NCBI GenBank assembly: GCA_030248225.1
Contig: JASANE010003329.1
Coordinates: 20,483 to 84,482, forward strand
Reading direction: 5' to 3'
Source of the DNA: Trileptium ribeirensis
Lineage: Eukaryota; Nematoda; Enoplea; Enoplida; Thoracostomopsidae
DNA length: 64,000 nt
The translations under genes were made by a program, and so were the position numbers. The notes below the pieces were generated by a model, which ran no database searches, was not told where the DNA came from, and saw only the letters and a program-made list of their open reading frames with translations. Shown here in pieces: positions 44,595 to 55,406 of this stretch (position 1 is the stretch's first letter; the number at the start of each line of letters is the position of its first letter).

Positions 44595-47500
44595 TGTGAG
44601 CTTATCGGCCTTCTCCGCGGCACGTTTCTTACCAAAACGTAACCGACATCTCCAATGGTGGCCGAAGGGAAAGGGGTGAAAGCAGAGCGAGTTCGGAAAT
44701 TACCCAAAAAATATAAGTAAAGTCAAAATTAGGGGAAAGGAGCCACCAAAGGGGATGGACCGGTCTACCAGCGGTCGGAGATACCCTTTGTCACGTAAGA
44801 AAAGTTGCGCGAGTTCCCAATGGTAGACATGTCATTGTCCTGGGCAGGGATATCAAGGTTGTATCATCATATAACCATTCCTAGAATAAATTGGGTTGGC
44901 CGTGTGTAATGAGTAAGTTACGTTAAGCAATTGCCTGAGTGATTTAAGTGGAGCATTAGTTGTAACTTATGTACTATTTGAATGGAACTATTTGTGGTAT
45001 AAAAGTATCAGAGAACTGGAAAAAGGTGTGTTTATTTGAAGCAATAATTGTAAATGTAGCCTGGCTTGATTTTGTGCACCCGGCACCTTTCAGCCATAGC
45101 GAATTTGAAATAATTTATTTTGTGTAAGGTAAAATTTAGATAGCGAACTCGAGTATCTGTGCTATTAAAGATCATACCCTGGCAATGTCCACAAGACGAG
45201 CCCTGGGTAATGAATTTTGAAATTGGAAAAGCCTAATGATTGGTTCAGTTAAATTTAAAACTAAATTTAAGTGATTTTGGTCAGCGTTGGCAAGCTCGAG
45301 TAATTGTGCCATCCACGCTTAAGTATACCATGGCAAGTTCGCATAACGAGCCGTGGTGTTAAGTTAAAAGAAAAATAGATTTTACAAAAAGTAAACTTTG
45401 GTGGAAAGTTAAAGCGTTATGTGAGATTTGAATTACAAAGATGTGAAACTAACCATGTATGATTTGTGACCCATGAAAAGTTATTTTTAAACTACAGCGA
45501 GCTCGAGTGACGAGTCTGCAGTATTTGAATAATTTGTTGTAAGATTTTGTACAAAGTTTTTCTGATATCTGCTGTGCCCGTGTAGGCTCGTGTAGGATTT
45601 AATCTAGAGCTCTTTAGAAACTTTTGCTGGTAGTCACTGACAAAACTTAATACTGTCACGGTGCGCCCGAGTAGGCCCGTGACCAGCTAAATTTAGATTG
45701 GCTTCGAGTAATGCTAAAGAATGAAAAAGTAAATTTCAACATCAGAATATTTTAGTTAAAAACGTTCTTAGCAGAAGGGTGTTCGAGTAACAGTCCGTAG
45801 CATTTGTTAACCAAAGTTTCTGTGTAAATTTCGGAAAGAGGGTAATTAGGAAACCTTGTCTTTACTTTTAGTTCCTATTAAAAGTTTGTCCATATCCAGG
45901 GGAAAGCGAGCTGCCTTAGCTCTGAAGGCATCCATGCTCTGGCTTAACTCAGCAAAGCGGCCCGAGTTGAGACAGAGTAGGGAGCTAGAGAGGTACTTTT
46001 GTACATGGGGACCAAAGTTTCTAGGTTGCACAACGATACACTCTGGAACGTTTTGATACCAGTTTGGTATTGACCAACGAATAAAATGTATTACCTGTTT
46101 CGTGTGTTATCCTAGTAAGGAATGCAGAAAAATTGCACCAGGACTCTAAAACTATGGTTATATACAAGTTGCCTGAAATTAAAGATACGTACTGCAATAG
46201 CGCTATAACCTAATAACGTAGTGAGACAAAGATGAGTTTTATGGTTGGCTAGCACCTTGTGAGCAAGTAACAATAAATTCCTAGGGAACAAGCTAATGCT
46301 AGCGCCAGAGAGGATATTTACGTCGCTACAGGTGACCAGCACCTTTATTTGAAAGAACACAAGCATTAAGTAATTGGAGATCGGCTCAGATTTGATTAAC
46401 ATTAACACCAATTCGTTGGAAAATTTTAATACCGTTGTGAGCTCCAAATTTGTGAACAAGAAATAAACAATATAACGCTATTAGTACCCGATGTATTATA
46501 TGAAAAAAAACTTAACAGCCCTGGCATTATGCACCTAGGGTAAGTAGATAACAAATAATAACACTAATAAGATATGAAGGTAATTCCTTTGTCCAGCAAC
46601 ATGGAACGTAATCTACCATGATAACAATTTTTGTATTTATTTTTGGACATTTTGATACGGGTATGGGTTCGCGATAACCGTGTATTATGGGATACACATA
46701 CCCAAGTCGTAACTTTACCTGAATAAGCTGCAGGTTTCGAGGATCTGAAAACAAACTAAGAATTTTATGGGTTAGTGTTAGTGGGACAAGTGACACAGGA
46801 TGCCCCTAAATAGAACGTGCGTGTTGGCCCATAACTGCCAAGCCCCCTAAGCGTAAAATTTCCCCGGCTTATGCATTGGGCAACCCCTAGGCGAGGCTTG
46901 CGCGAAGACCCAGTTCCGGTGACTAGGCCCCACCCTAGAGCATGCTACCATTGTCATAACATTCGACGATAGAGCAGCCCATGTTGTGGCAGCCTGGAGT
47001 CCAACGGGTGGTAAAAAGGTGCCGGAAAGGTAGAAAGACCAATCCCACCCAGAGGTTCCCGTTCAGGGGATGGGCTGCCCTTTTTCTGGTCTGCCTTCAC
47101 CCTATACTAGGACTTACTATGCCTAGTAATCCCGCCACCTCGGCAGGATCCAGAAAATACAGGATCAACCTCCTGTATTGTCTCTGTCGGTGAGCCTAGA
47201 TGTACTTATATACATGTGTGTGAAGGGTCGATATGTGCACGGTTACCTACGAGCGTGTAAAGAAAACGCTAGTATAAATTCCAAAGATAAAGTGAATTCA
47301 CCAGGACAACAATATAGGCACCTTAGCTGGAAGGGAACTACGGTAAATTAAACTATACGAAAGTAATAGTACGTACTCGGATTTTACTAAGATAGAACTA
47401 ACAGGGTTATAACATGGCAATGGCGATTGACTTAGTCTTAGATACTAATAATAAGTCTTATACCCATGTAATAGTAACCAGTAATCACCACTACAGTTCT

Positions 47501-48753
47501 TAACATCCGAAAGGAAAAAAACCAGAATTCGTGGAAAATATAAAGAAACATAAGAAAGAAAAAAACACATAATACTGCAAAGCATAGAATTAACACAATA
47601 CAGCGTCGTCGACTCTCTAATAATCACAAACTCCGCCCGGATGAAAATATGGCGCATGCGCAGAAGAATCGAAAACGCCAACAACTTACACTATAGCAAA
47701 ACAATAGCTAGCTACATTTATTTAGTAATAAATATTATTCAATAATAATATTATTAAAATTTAAGAAATTTTGAAAATTTACAGTGTTGAAATGAAGTAA
47801 ATTTAGGGATGTTATTAGGTGTCCCATAGGAATCAAGTAATCTTTAGGATAGGAATGGACAGTGGGAACCCTCTGGGTTAGTTTGGGAAACCCTTATCTT
47901 AGTATGAAGTTAGAAAATCAAATATTAACGTATTTAATTTTAGAAGAAAAATAGTGAAAGTTGAGGGACACCAAAGATTAAGGAAAATAGGATTGTGGGG
48001 CGATTAGGGTGTTCTTAGCCTAGGGAAAAGATAAAATGTAGTCCAACAGTAAGATAAAAGCTGTCCCCAACTAATGAAACCCGAATATATTTACAAATTT
48101 GAAAATAAAGTGAAAAAGTTGAGTTTTGGATAAAAGGGAGTATTGTGTCAGGGTATAGAAGTAATGTATCACCAGATAGGAGTAAATAAGTAGCCCACCC
48201 AAGTGGAGATATGTGTCGCCTTACCGAGAATGGAATATAATATACCCCCATCGGGAGGAATTAAGAAATCCGAGAGAATTATGTTATTTGGACCAAAAAT
48301 AAGGAAATTTATAAATTTGTAAATTCCGACCCGTATTTAGGAAATAATAGTTCCCGAAATAGGAGTAAAATGGGGTGGTTACCCAAGGTGCGGCCGCGTG
48401 CCATTCCACTCGGGAAGCATAACCACCACCCCCTTTTGGGAAAGTTTCCAAAATGAAATCAATCTTGGGACTTGGTTGAAAATATTAAATATTACCAGAT
48501 TTTAGTTTCAAATTAGTATTTTTGAAATATAGGAACCATATGACCCAAATAAAGAAAATTATGAATCCCTATGCCCAAAAAAGTAGAAAATGTCATAACA
48601 AGAGAGATTATAAGGGTCACCCCTCTGGGAGAGTCAAGGTCTCCCCAGGGAAGGGAAATTAATTCATGTTAGTTTTAAGGTTAAAGTAGAAATGAGTGAA
48701 GTGTGATGTTTGGAGAGAGAAAATACAAGGTTGGACCTGCCCAAAAGTTGACA
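44595..48753 (-). repeat. 3' LTR (4159 bp)
   Basis: Nearly identical to 56895-61051. Open frames inside it (for example 46112-46459 and 46527-46796) recur in the other LTR only because the DNA does. They have no recognisable domain. Confidence 0.95.
47651..47662. promoter_or_regulatory. NRF-1-like palindrome in the 3' LTR
   Basis: GGCGCATGCGCA, one base off the NRF-1 consensus YGCGCAYGCGCR. It is repeated at 59949-59960 in the 5' LTR and, as an exact consensus match, at 62787-62798 in the diverged LTR. Confidence 0.45.
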
Positions 48754-48772
48754 TCCCCCGCACCCGACTCCT
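48754..48772 (-). promoter_or_regulatory. Polypurine tract next to the 3' LTR
   Basis: On the minus strand GAGTCGGGTGCGGGGGA directly precedes the LTR start TGTCAAC, the expected place for plus-strand priming. Two pyrimidines interrupt the purines; the final GCGGGGGA is the likely primer. Confidence 0.6.
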
Positions 48773-50244
48773 CAACGTCCCCGTTGAGTATGTGTTCTAG
48801 GGAGCAGGTTAAACTTGTATTTTTGAGTTTTTTTCCAAATATTAGAATAAAAATTTGAAAAGTTATAGTTATACAAGTTGCAATTTACAACAATATAATG
48901 TACACAAAATGCTTTGAAACATTATGGCAGTAACATATAATACTGAGCAAGATTATTAAACTAAACTAATGTACACCGTACCTTGTTTTGACTTACAGTA
49001 ATAACAATACCAAATTTATTACAGTAACACCCGGGTAAGTAAGCGAGAAATGGAAAATTCACCGTTTGGGTTTGAAAATACCGCTAAAAACATTCTATGA
49101 GCAATTTTAGTTTAGTACAGAATTTTTAGTAACCCAAAATGAATGAATTAGCCATTCCGAATCCGGAATATTGAAGTAAATCTGTATTATGACAATGAAT
49201 TGTTTTATTACAGTTGTAAAGTCTAGCTTTAAGTTAACCGTGAATGTTTCCCAAACGAGATGAAATCATAGTATATGATCATATATTAAACTAACAAAAT
49301 TAAGGCACAAAATAAAGCACAACAAGTATTATTATCCCTGTATTAGCAACACAATATATTCACACCGAGGTAGGTAAAACCACGATCGACAATGTAATAT
49401 GGCAAAATTTCGTAAATTTATATGTAGAAAAATAGAGATAAATTTTGCATTAAAATGTGGTGTCCACAACACCGAAAAATGGGTTTAGGAAAATTAGAAA
49501 TATGAATTGTTTCACAAATGAGTAGAATTTAGAATTCAGTTGAATCAAAATTTGAGTTGAATTAATCTAGCAAAACAAAAGTTAATTAGGTTTCTAAAAC
49601 GTGATTAAGTATCCTATTAAAATTGGTTCAAAATATAATCTAATAAACCAAGGTTAAAATTAAAGTGAAGTTGATTTTAACACTTGCTATGAAATTAGTT
49701 CAGTTATTCGGAATTTGGAATGATTTTGGAACCACAGAAATTCACCGTATGACTACACAACAAAAAAACAAGCTCTTCTATAAATTATTTCGTATAATAC
49801 AGCAATATAAAAATAAAGCATTATTATGGCATCTGACTTGTTCTTCTTTTGGCATCAAATGTCAATGGCACAGCATTTATTGTTCACGGAAATTGTCATC
49901 AATTGTATATTATATCGTCAAAACAGCTTGATAGTCATTGGCAGTATTAAAGTATCAATGATTGTTGCTGAGCAATTGTCATAGCTGTAAAATTGAACTG
50001 AAGGCACTTCGATCGATCAATTATTAGTTCTATTACAGTTATTATTATTACCAGTTAAGGTTTACATATGATTGTAAGTGCCCCATTCCGCAATTGGCAT
50101 TTCTGGCAAGATACGATCGAGAGACGCGAAGATACCATAGTCACCTCGCGTAATACGCCAGATTTGTTCTTGTTGATATTCAACCGGTCGTAAATAATGT
50201 TCCCGTGCAAGATATGGCGGTGCCCCGAAATACGGTAGACACGA
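48773..50244. other. Non-coding 3' interior of the LTR element
   Basis: About 1.5 kb of AT-rich sequence between the last gene and the polypurine tract. One open frame on the opposite strand (49665-49931) has no recognisable domain. Confidence 0.6.
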
Positions 50245-52212
50245 TCAATAACCTGCATATAATCTACGCATCCGATTGTCAGCGGTATCCACTTGCGCTG
50301 CGAAGAATCGGTGGAATTGCCGTTGATGCTGCTCCCAACCAGGTTCCAATCGTGCTCGCCGGCGGTTTGCAATGTTCAGCCATTGATTTCGCCGCGGATG
50401 CTGATCCATACCTGGGTCATGCAACAACCGAATTTGGATTTCCAAACCCTCTAACGTACGACGAACAGTTTCGAGTGCATCCTGCAGATGGGCTCCGAAT
50501 CGGCCATTCCATGCTTTCACCCGCTTCCGAATACGCGACCCGTAGACATTTCCGGGGTGTCGCTCCATAACTCCCACTTGTCGATGCATCTCGATAAAGT
50601 TGAAGAGTAGTAGAACAGGAAAAGGTGTACGGTGCATTATATCGGTATTGTTCAAGGTTTTATGATACAGGTTGAATCGAATGTGACTGGCTAGCACCTG
50701 CAAAATAACCTGAAAAATTTGGTTCGCACTCGTTTTTACCAATTTTGTTTGGAAGTATTGAAAGACTGTGAGTCCTATACGTTCCACGGTGAAGATGTAA
50801 TCAACTGTTCGAACAGGCTGCGGTAATTCTGCGATCATTTGATAGAAATGAACGCGCAACTGGTTCAAATATCCATTTTCAGTTCGTGTGAACGCATTGG
50901 GCGTATACATCGGTCGCCATTGTAACAGATACGGTAGCAACGGTGCATGTCGGAGTTCTTCTGCATCCGGTTGATTCTCGTAATCACGAATCCAGATCGC
51001 ATCCTCAGCAGCTACTTGATCTGCTCCAATTACTGGTTTTTCTTCACTGACGGGTTCTTGAACTGTGTGATGTTTTATCGATGGCGATCGAGTGGACGTA
51101 GACGGCTGGTGAAAACCATGCGTTCGCGGTCGAGCACCGAATTGTACTGCGTCTTGCTGCGATACCGGTAACGGTTGAGTGTTGTCGATAGTAACTCTCA
51201 ATTGCGCCGGTTGTTCTGTTACCGGAACAGTTTCTAGCAGTTGAAATTCGGCCTTTGGTTCAGGCAATAGCGGAGTTCGCTTTCGGCGTACAAGTGGTTG
51301 TTGGCGTGCTTCCACTTGCGCTAGAATTCGCTCAGCTTGTTTCACCGGATCAAACGGTTTACGTTCCAGAGCAATGTTAGGATGGGTTCGCTGTTTTCTC
51401 GTAGCTGGCTGCCTGTCGCTATCATGCCCTCCCGAATCAAGTGTAAACGTAGTGTCACTGCTGGATTCGGAAGAAGGTTGACGTCGTCGCTTTGCCTTCC
51501 GTGATTGTTTCGCTTTTTCCCGTTTTGGCGTACCCATCGTTGTAACCACGTCCGTCTGAACTACCATATCCGCCACAGTGGGTCGATCGTGCAAGTGAAC
51601 CATTTGTGTCGTTTGTTCGCGAATGCATTGTTCCAAGGTAGTAATGCGAACACGATATTGATCGATACTTGTTTGCATCGTTTGAGTTTGTCGTCGTGAT
51701 TGCGCCGCGTCTTGATGCGCTTGTGCGTGAGCGTTTTGCGATTCTTGCAAAGATTCTTCCAACTCGGTGACACGACGTTCGTTAACAGCATTAACTTGCT
51801 GCAACTGTACCAGTTCTGCTTGAATCTTTATTGCATGCTCATCATTACTTCGACACACCGCTGGTATAGTTTGAATAGCATTACTGGGCATAGACCAGCT
51901 AGTAGGTCGTGTGCCATCAGGCATATCCGCTTGTAATCGAATTTGCGTGAAACGTTGTTGTCGTCGAATTTGAAATGTACGACTAATGGGTATATCAATA
52001 TTATCGATTTCCGGAGTTCCCGCGTGGATTTCCGGGTGACCGTCGTCATTTAGCATTCGCCGCACCGGAATAGATAATTCCAACGCTGTCGAGCATCTGG
52101 TATGATGATCTTGTCCATCGCAGCAATCTGTAGCAGCATGATCTGGGCATAACAGTCTGCGACAATTTGAGCATTGTACATATGGTACAGCAATGCAAAT
52201 ATCACGTAGCAC
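50245..52212 (-). CDS. Unknown 655-aa protein with cysteine cluster and coiled coil
   Basis: The last gene of the element, in the position of env. Residues 14-40 hold a Cys/His cluster (CSNC, CPDH, CC, HHTRC) that could bind two zinc ions, like RING or B-box fingers. Residues about 126-200 are a Gln/Glu-rich coiled coil. Residues 229-244 are a basic patch (KREKAKQSRKAKRRR), a likely nuclear signal. From about 400 to 655 the sequence is helical and Arg-rich, with no family I recognise. There is no signal peptide or membrane span, so it is not an envelope protein. The frame is also open upstream of the ATG (with GHCAFERWVW) into the end of the exonuclease gene, in the +1 frame, so a fused product is possible. 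Confidence 0.7.
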   Translation of the reverse strand: MLRDICIAVPYVQCSNCRRLLCPDHAATDCCDGQDHHTRCSTALELSIPVRRMLNDDGHPEIHAGTPEIDNIDIPISRTFQIRRQQRFTQIRLQADMPDGTRPTSWSMPSNAIQTIPAVCRSNDEHAIKIQAELVQLQQVNAVNERRVTELEESLQESQNAHAQAHQDAAQSRRQTQTMQTSIDQYRVRITTLEQCIREQTTQMVHLHDRPTVADMVVQTDVVTTMGTPKREKAKQSRKAKRRRQPSSESSSDTTFTLDSGGHDSDRQPATRKQRTHPNIALERKPFDPVKQAERILAQVEARQQPLVRRKRTPLLPEPKAEFQLLETVPVTEQPAQLRVTIDNTQPLPVSQQDAVQFGARPRTHGFHQPSTSTRSPSIKHHTVQEPVSEEKPVIGADQVAAEDAIWIRDYENQPDAEELRHAPLLPYLLQWRPMYTPNAFTRTENGYLNQLRVHFYQMIAELPQPVRTVDYIFTVERIGLTVFQYFQTKLVKTSANQIFQVILQVLASHIRFNLYHKTLNNTDIMHRTPFPVLLLFNFIEMHRQVGVMERHPGNVYGSRIRKRVKAWNGRFGAHLQDALETVRRTLEGLEIQIRLLHDPGMDQHPRRNQWLNIANRRRARLEPGWEQHQRQFHRFFAAQVDTADNRMRRLYAGY

Positions 52213-52240
52213 GTGCTTAGCCTTACTCCAGACCCATCGT

Positions 52241-53272
52241 TCAAATGCGCAATGGCCAATAGCGGTAAATTGACTGTGACATCCATGTTCGGTGAAAATA
52301 CTTCGGCATGAATGTCGTTTCGACCTCTGGATATTGGTCCGCTTCCTGAAAATCGAATTCTATTTGCGGAACTTTGAAGTAGTCGATTGGCAAGAATGTC
52401 CAAACTAGATCTTTCATCCAATCTCGTACATCCTCTACTGTTTTGATTCCGCCATCAAGTGTAGATCGTTCCTCCGCAGCCATAACGGTTAGATCCGGTA
52501 CTAGTGCGTCCATTGCCGCATAGACGATAAACTCGCGATAGGGAACGCGTTTCCGTGGAGCGAGTTTACGATATTCTTTCACTTTCTTCTTATATTCCTT
52601 AGGCGGCGGTGGAAAGTAATCGTGAATTGTGTCTCCGAAGACACGCATTGCTAGATCACCCCATGGTGTCATAGCTGGTCGCTCTTGGTACAACGTTTGC
52701 CGAAATTGTTCATCCAACCGATTACTCTTCGGTGCATATTGCTCATGCTCGTATTGCATTTTCAGCGCCTGAAGATCGAGCCAATGATCAGCGTCGAGTG
52801 GTGCTTTTCCGCGCAAGATTTCGAGACGCGACAAATAATGTCGATCACAGTGACCTGCCCACGTGATAATATATAACGTGCGGTCTTCTAAGAATTCACG
52901 TAGAATGCTTGGCATTGCGAGTCGAAATCCGATCAAATCAATGAAGACTACTAAGCCCTCCATGGTTGCGAGCTGGATAGTCGCTGCAAAGCCCTGTTTA
53001 ACACCGAGCCGTGTCATATTACGAATGTTGAACCACACCTCGGATAGAAACGGTGCTACGCGCCCGTAACGAGTATGTCGCGAATACCGTTGCTCTAGCG
53101 ACGTGCCGATGCTAACTTCGTCTCGATTGAGCATATCCTGAGCGTTTATATCTCTTAACCACTGCGGTAGCTGAAAAGCTTCGCTGTCCAATCCGAAAAT
53201 GTTCCAGCTGGACTCTCGCAACAACGTCAGTGCCATTTCTAGCTGTGGTTGCGTTCGAACGCAAATGACCAT
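52241..53272 (-). CDS. DEDDy 3'-5' exonuclease-like protein
   Basis: 343 codons from ATG; the frame is open a further 31 codons upstream to a TAG at 53366. All DEDDy signatures are present in order: Exo I D29-S-E31 in FGLDSEAF; a strand pair ATIQLATMEGLVVFIDL (97-113); Exo II D143 in WAGHCDRHYL; Exo III Y251-x3-D255 in IVYAAMDALV. This is the layout of RNase D/WRN/Mut-7-type exonucleases, which remove nucleotides from RNA or DNA 3' ends with two metal ions (family knowledge). An insertion between Exo II and III contains a PPPPKEYKKK linker. It sits downstream of integrase, where env would be. With every catalytic residue kept in a young element, it is probably functional. Its substrate is unknown. 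Confidence 0.75.
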   Translation of the reverse strand: MVICVRTQPQLEMALTLLRESSWNIFGLDSEAFQLPQWLRDINAQDMLNRDEVSIGTSLEQRYSRHTRYGRVAPFLSEVWFNIRNMTRLGVKQGFAATIQLATMEGLVVFIDLIGFRLAMPSILREFLEDRTLYIITWAGHCDRHYLSRLEILRGKAPLDADHWLDLQALKMQYEHEQYAPKSNRLDEQFRQTLYQERPAMTPWGDLAMRVFGDTIHDYFPPPPKEYKKKVKEYRKLAPRKRVPYREFIVYAAMDALVPDLTVMAAEERSTLDGGIKTVEDVRDWMKDLVWTFLPIDYFKVPQIEFDFQEADQYPEVETTFMPKYFHRTWMSQSIYRYWPLRI

Positions 53273-53933
53273 TCGCGGTAGCCCTAGTCGCCGATAAAAT
53301 AGACGTGCATAGGCGATGATTTCGATCTGGCTCCGTGTTCGCTGCTCGATCGTTTTGTTAACGAGCTACGCCGTTCTAAAATAACGTACATTCTGATTAC
53401 AACTATTGACACTATCATTTCTTTGTTTGCAGATTTCCCATCAATGCCTTTCTTTTCCTTCTATAATAATCCGTCCATTAGATTTCGTAAATTTTTCATA
53501 TACAATCCAAAAGTGACAATATTTATGTACACCATCTCAACATGATGACAAATTTCAGATAAATTTTTACGTGTTTTTTGTTAATTTTTGATACCGGTTA
53601 ATTTAAAAGATGTGGGTGGATAAAGTTCCCTCTAAGCAGGAAATAATTAATTCAAACCAAAGAAAAATATAGCTCCTAACACTTATTGTGAAATTGTTCA
53701 GTGTACCAAAGTTAGTCCAAAATTTGCCAATCAGATAATTATTTACAATTTTCCAACAATACAGCTCATATAATTTCACTCGAGAAGACACCACTTGTGA
53801 ACAGCTAGGAGTGTATTACAATATTATGAACTTTGTAGCCACCATAGTTTCAAGTGCTAGATAACAAAGAAGTTAGGTTTCTATACAACGAGAAAATTTT
53901 TTGTAAGAGTCTAAACTATACAAGACTGAGTCA
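53273..53933. other. Intergenic segment between integrase and exonuclease genes
   Basis: AT-rich. Contains two minus-strand acceptor-like sites close to the exonuclease frame: TTATTTTAG, ending near 53386, and GGCGTAG at 53366-53367. The second would open the full extended reading frame. Confidence 0.5.
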
Positions 53934-55406
53934 TTAAATTTGTTTTAACACATGAAACCTGAAACTACTGTCACTACATTGTAATTTACACTCAGCACAA
54001 AACCATTGCTCTACCGCAGTAGGCAATTTACTTAGTCCGACACAATCTAAATGAAACCAGTGAACTTTTGGATGGGGTCCGTCACATGCGACCCATTCAT
54101 TTAACCGCTTCGGTTTATTTTTACCCGGTCTATTGGGTGCATTTATCTGTCGACAAACCCTACAAAGGTCTTGAATTTTAGGGTTTATGGGAATTTTGCC
54201 CCGCAGGTATCCCAAGTATTGTTCTATATTGCCCAGATATAATTTTACCATGTCCTTATGGACTAACAAATCCCGACCTCGGGGTTGGTTTATTTCCCGA
54301 ATTTCCAGGTTATGACCGTCCACCCTCTGTACCCTATATAAAGTACGAAATAACGGTTCTAATTTTGGGTGAAATCCCCGACCACGAGCAGTTTTCTCAA
54401 GCAGGAAGACTACGCTGCCTTCGACAATATCTGCTTGATTCGCCGAAATACGTCGATCGTATCGCTCTCGATATTGTTCCTGTGTCTTTTGTAATTGATC
54501 TTTACACTCGGTCCAAATTGTTTGTAATTCCTGGTACAAATCCTGTACATATTTTTGTACGGACTCCGATCGCACTTGAAGCCGCCGTGGTTCCTCTGCC
54601 AAATCCATATCTCGACCATAGTTCATGCGATATGGTGTTTCACCAGTGGCTATATTCGGTGTAATTCGATGCGCCATACAGACCAGTGGAATATACTCAT
54701 CCCAACAGTCTGGATTTTCATCTGCAATTTTGCGTAACACTCGAATGAGTGTTTGATTCCACCGTTCAACCAAACCATTCGATTGATGGTGATCCGCTAC
54801 TACAAAATTGAGTTTTACTCCTCGTGAACTCAGAGCCTTTTGGTGTGTCTCTGCCATAAATCCAGCACCTCGATCTACGATGACCGTTTTGGGATGTCCA
54901 TGTCGACTGGAAACACCTTGAATGAAAGTTGTTACGATGGATCTCGCAGTAGTATCCGGTACAGGAAATGCTTCAGGCCATTTCGTTAAGTAGTCGATCC
55001 AAGAAACAACATACTTGTTACCACTTTCTGTAGCCGGCAATGGTCCTACGATGTCCACACCTACCGTTTCCCATGGCGCATACGGAATAGCAATTGGGTG
55101 TAGTGGTACTTTACGACTACCACCTGGATTGTAACGATTACAAACAACGCAATCCCGTATGAATACGTGTAGATCCGCTGCTATAGTTGGCCAATAATAG
55201 TGTTTTGACAGCAAGGGATAAGTTCGCTCCCAGGCTAGATGACCTGCAAAGTTTTCATGATATCTTTGCAATAGTTCCTGTCTGAACACATTCGGCACAA
55301 CCAATTGCGTAAATACTACAGCGCGTCGCTGATGTCGATGGCGCCAGTGTAGATGGAAAAGTAATTGTCCCGGAAGAAGAAATCTCCTTGATTTCGACAT
55401 AACCAT
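53934..55406 (-). CDS. Ty3-type integrase with C-terminal PHD finger
   Basis: 490 codons. The zinc-binding HHCC domain has H50, H56, C86 and C89 with the KHYYWP motif between. The catalytic DD35E triad is D118 (VGVDIVGPLP), D178 (VIVDRGAGF) and E214 (GLVERWNQTL), with exactly 35 residues between the last two. A GPF/Y-like module follows at about 340-361. Residues 415-473 form a PHD finger: C415, C418, C441, H445 (where most PHDs have Cys), H452, C455, C470 and C473, with ING-like WFHLDCVGL. Integrase inserts the cDNA; the PHD finger may read histone tails and steer integration, as chromodomains do in chromoviruses (inference). The N-terminal linker is in another frame (55316-55867), a -1 relation. 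Confidence 0.9.
   Translation of the reverse strand: MVMSKSRRFLLPGQLLFHLHWRHRHQRRAVVFTQLVVPNVFRQELLQRYHENFAGHLAWERTYPLLSKHYYWPTIAADLHVFIRDCVVCNRYNPGGSRKVPLHPIAIPYAPWETVGVDIVGPLPATESGNKYVVSWIDYLTKWPEAFPVPDTTARSIVTTFIQGVSSRHGHPKTVIVDRGAGFMAETHQKALSSRGVKLNFVVADHHQSNGLVERWNQTLIRVLRKIADENPDCWDEYIPLVCMAHRITPNIATGETPYRMNYGRDMDLAEEPRRLQVRSESVQKYVQDLYQELQTIWTECKDQLQKTQEQYRERYDRRISANQADIVEGSVVFLLEKTARGRGFHPKLEPLFRTLYRVQRVDGHNLEIREINQPRGRDLLVHKDMVKLYLGNIEQYLGYLRGKIPINPKIQDLCRVCRQINAPNRPGKNKPKRLNEWVACDGPHPKVHWFHLDCVGLSKLPTAVEQWFCAECKLQCSDSSFRFHVLKQI

Noticed and set aside
46112..46796. Open frames of 115 and 89 codons in the LTR, repeated at 58411-59095
   Set aside because: They are shared only because the LTRs are near-identical. 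No domain or coding signature is visible.
50205..50570. 121-codon plus-strand frame
   Set aside because: Antisense shadow of the well-supported 655-residue gene.
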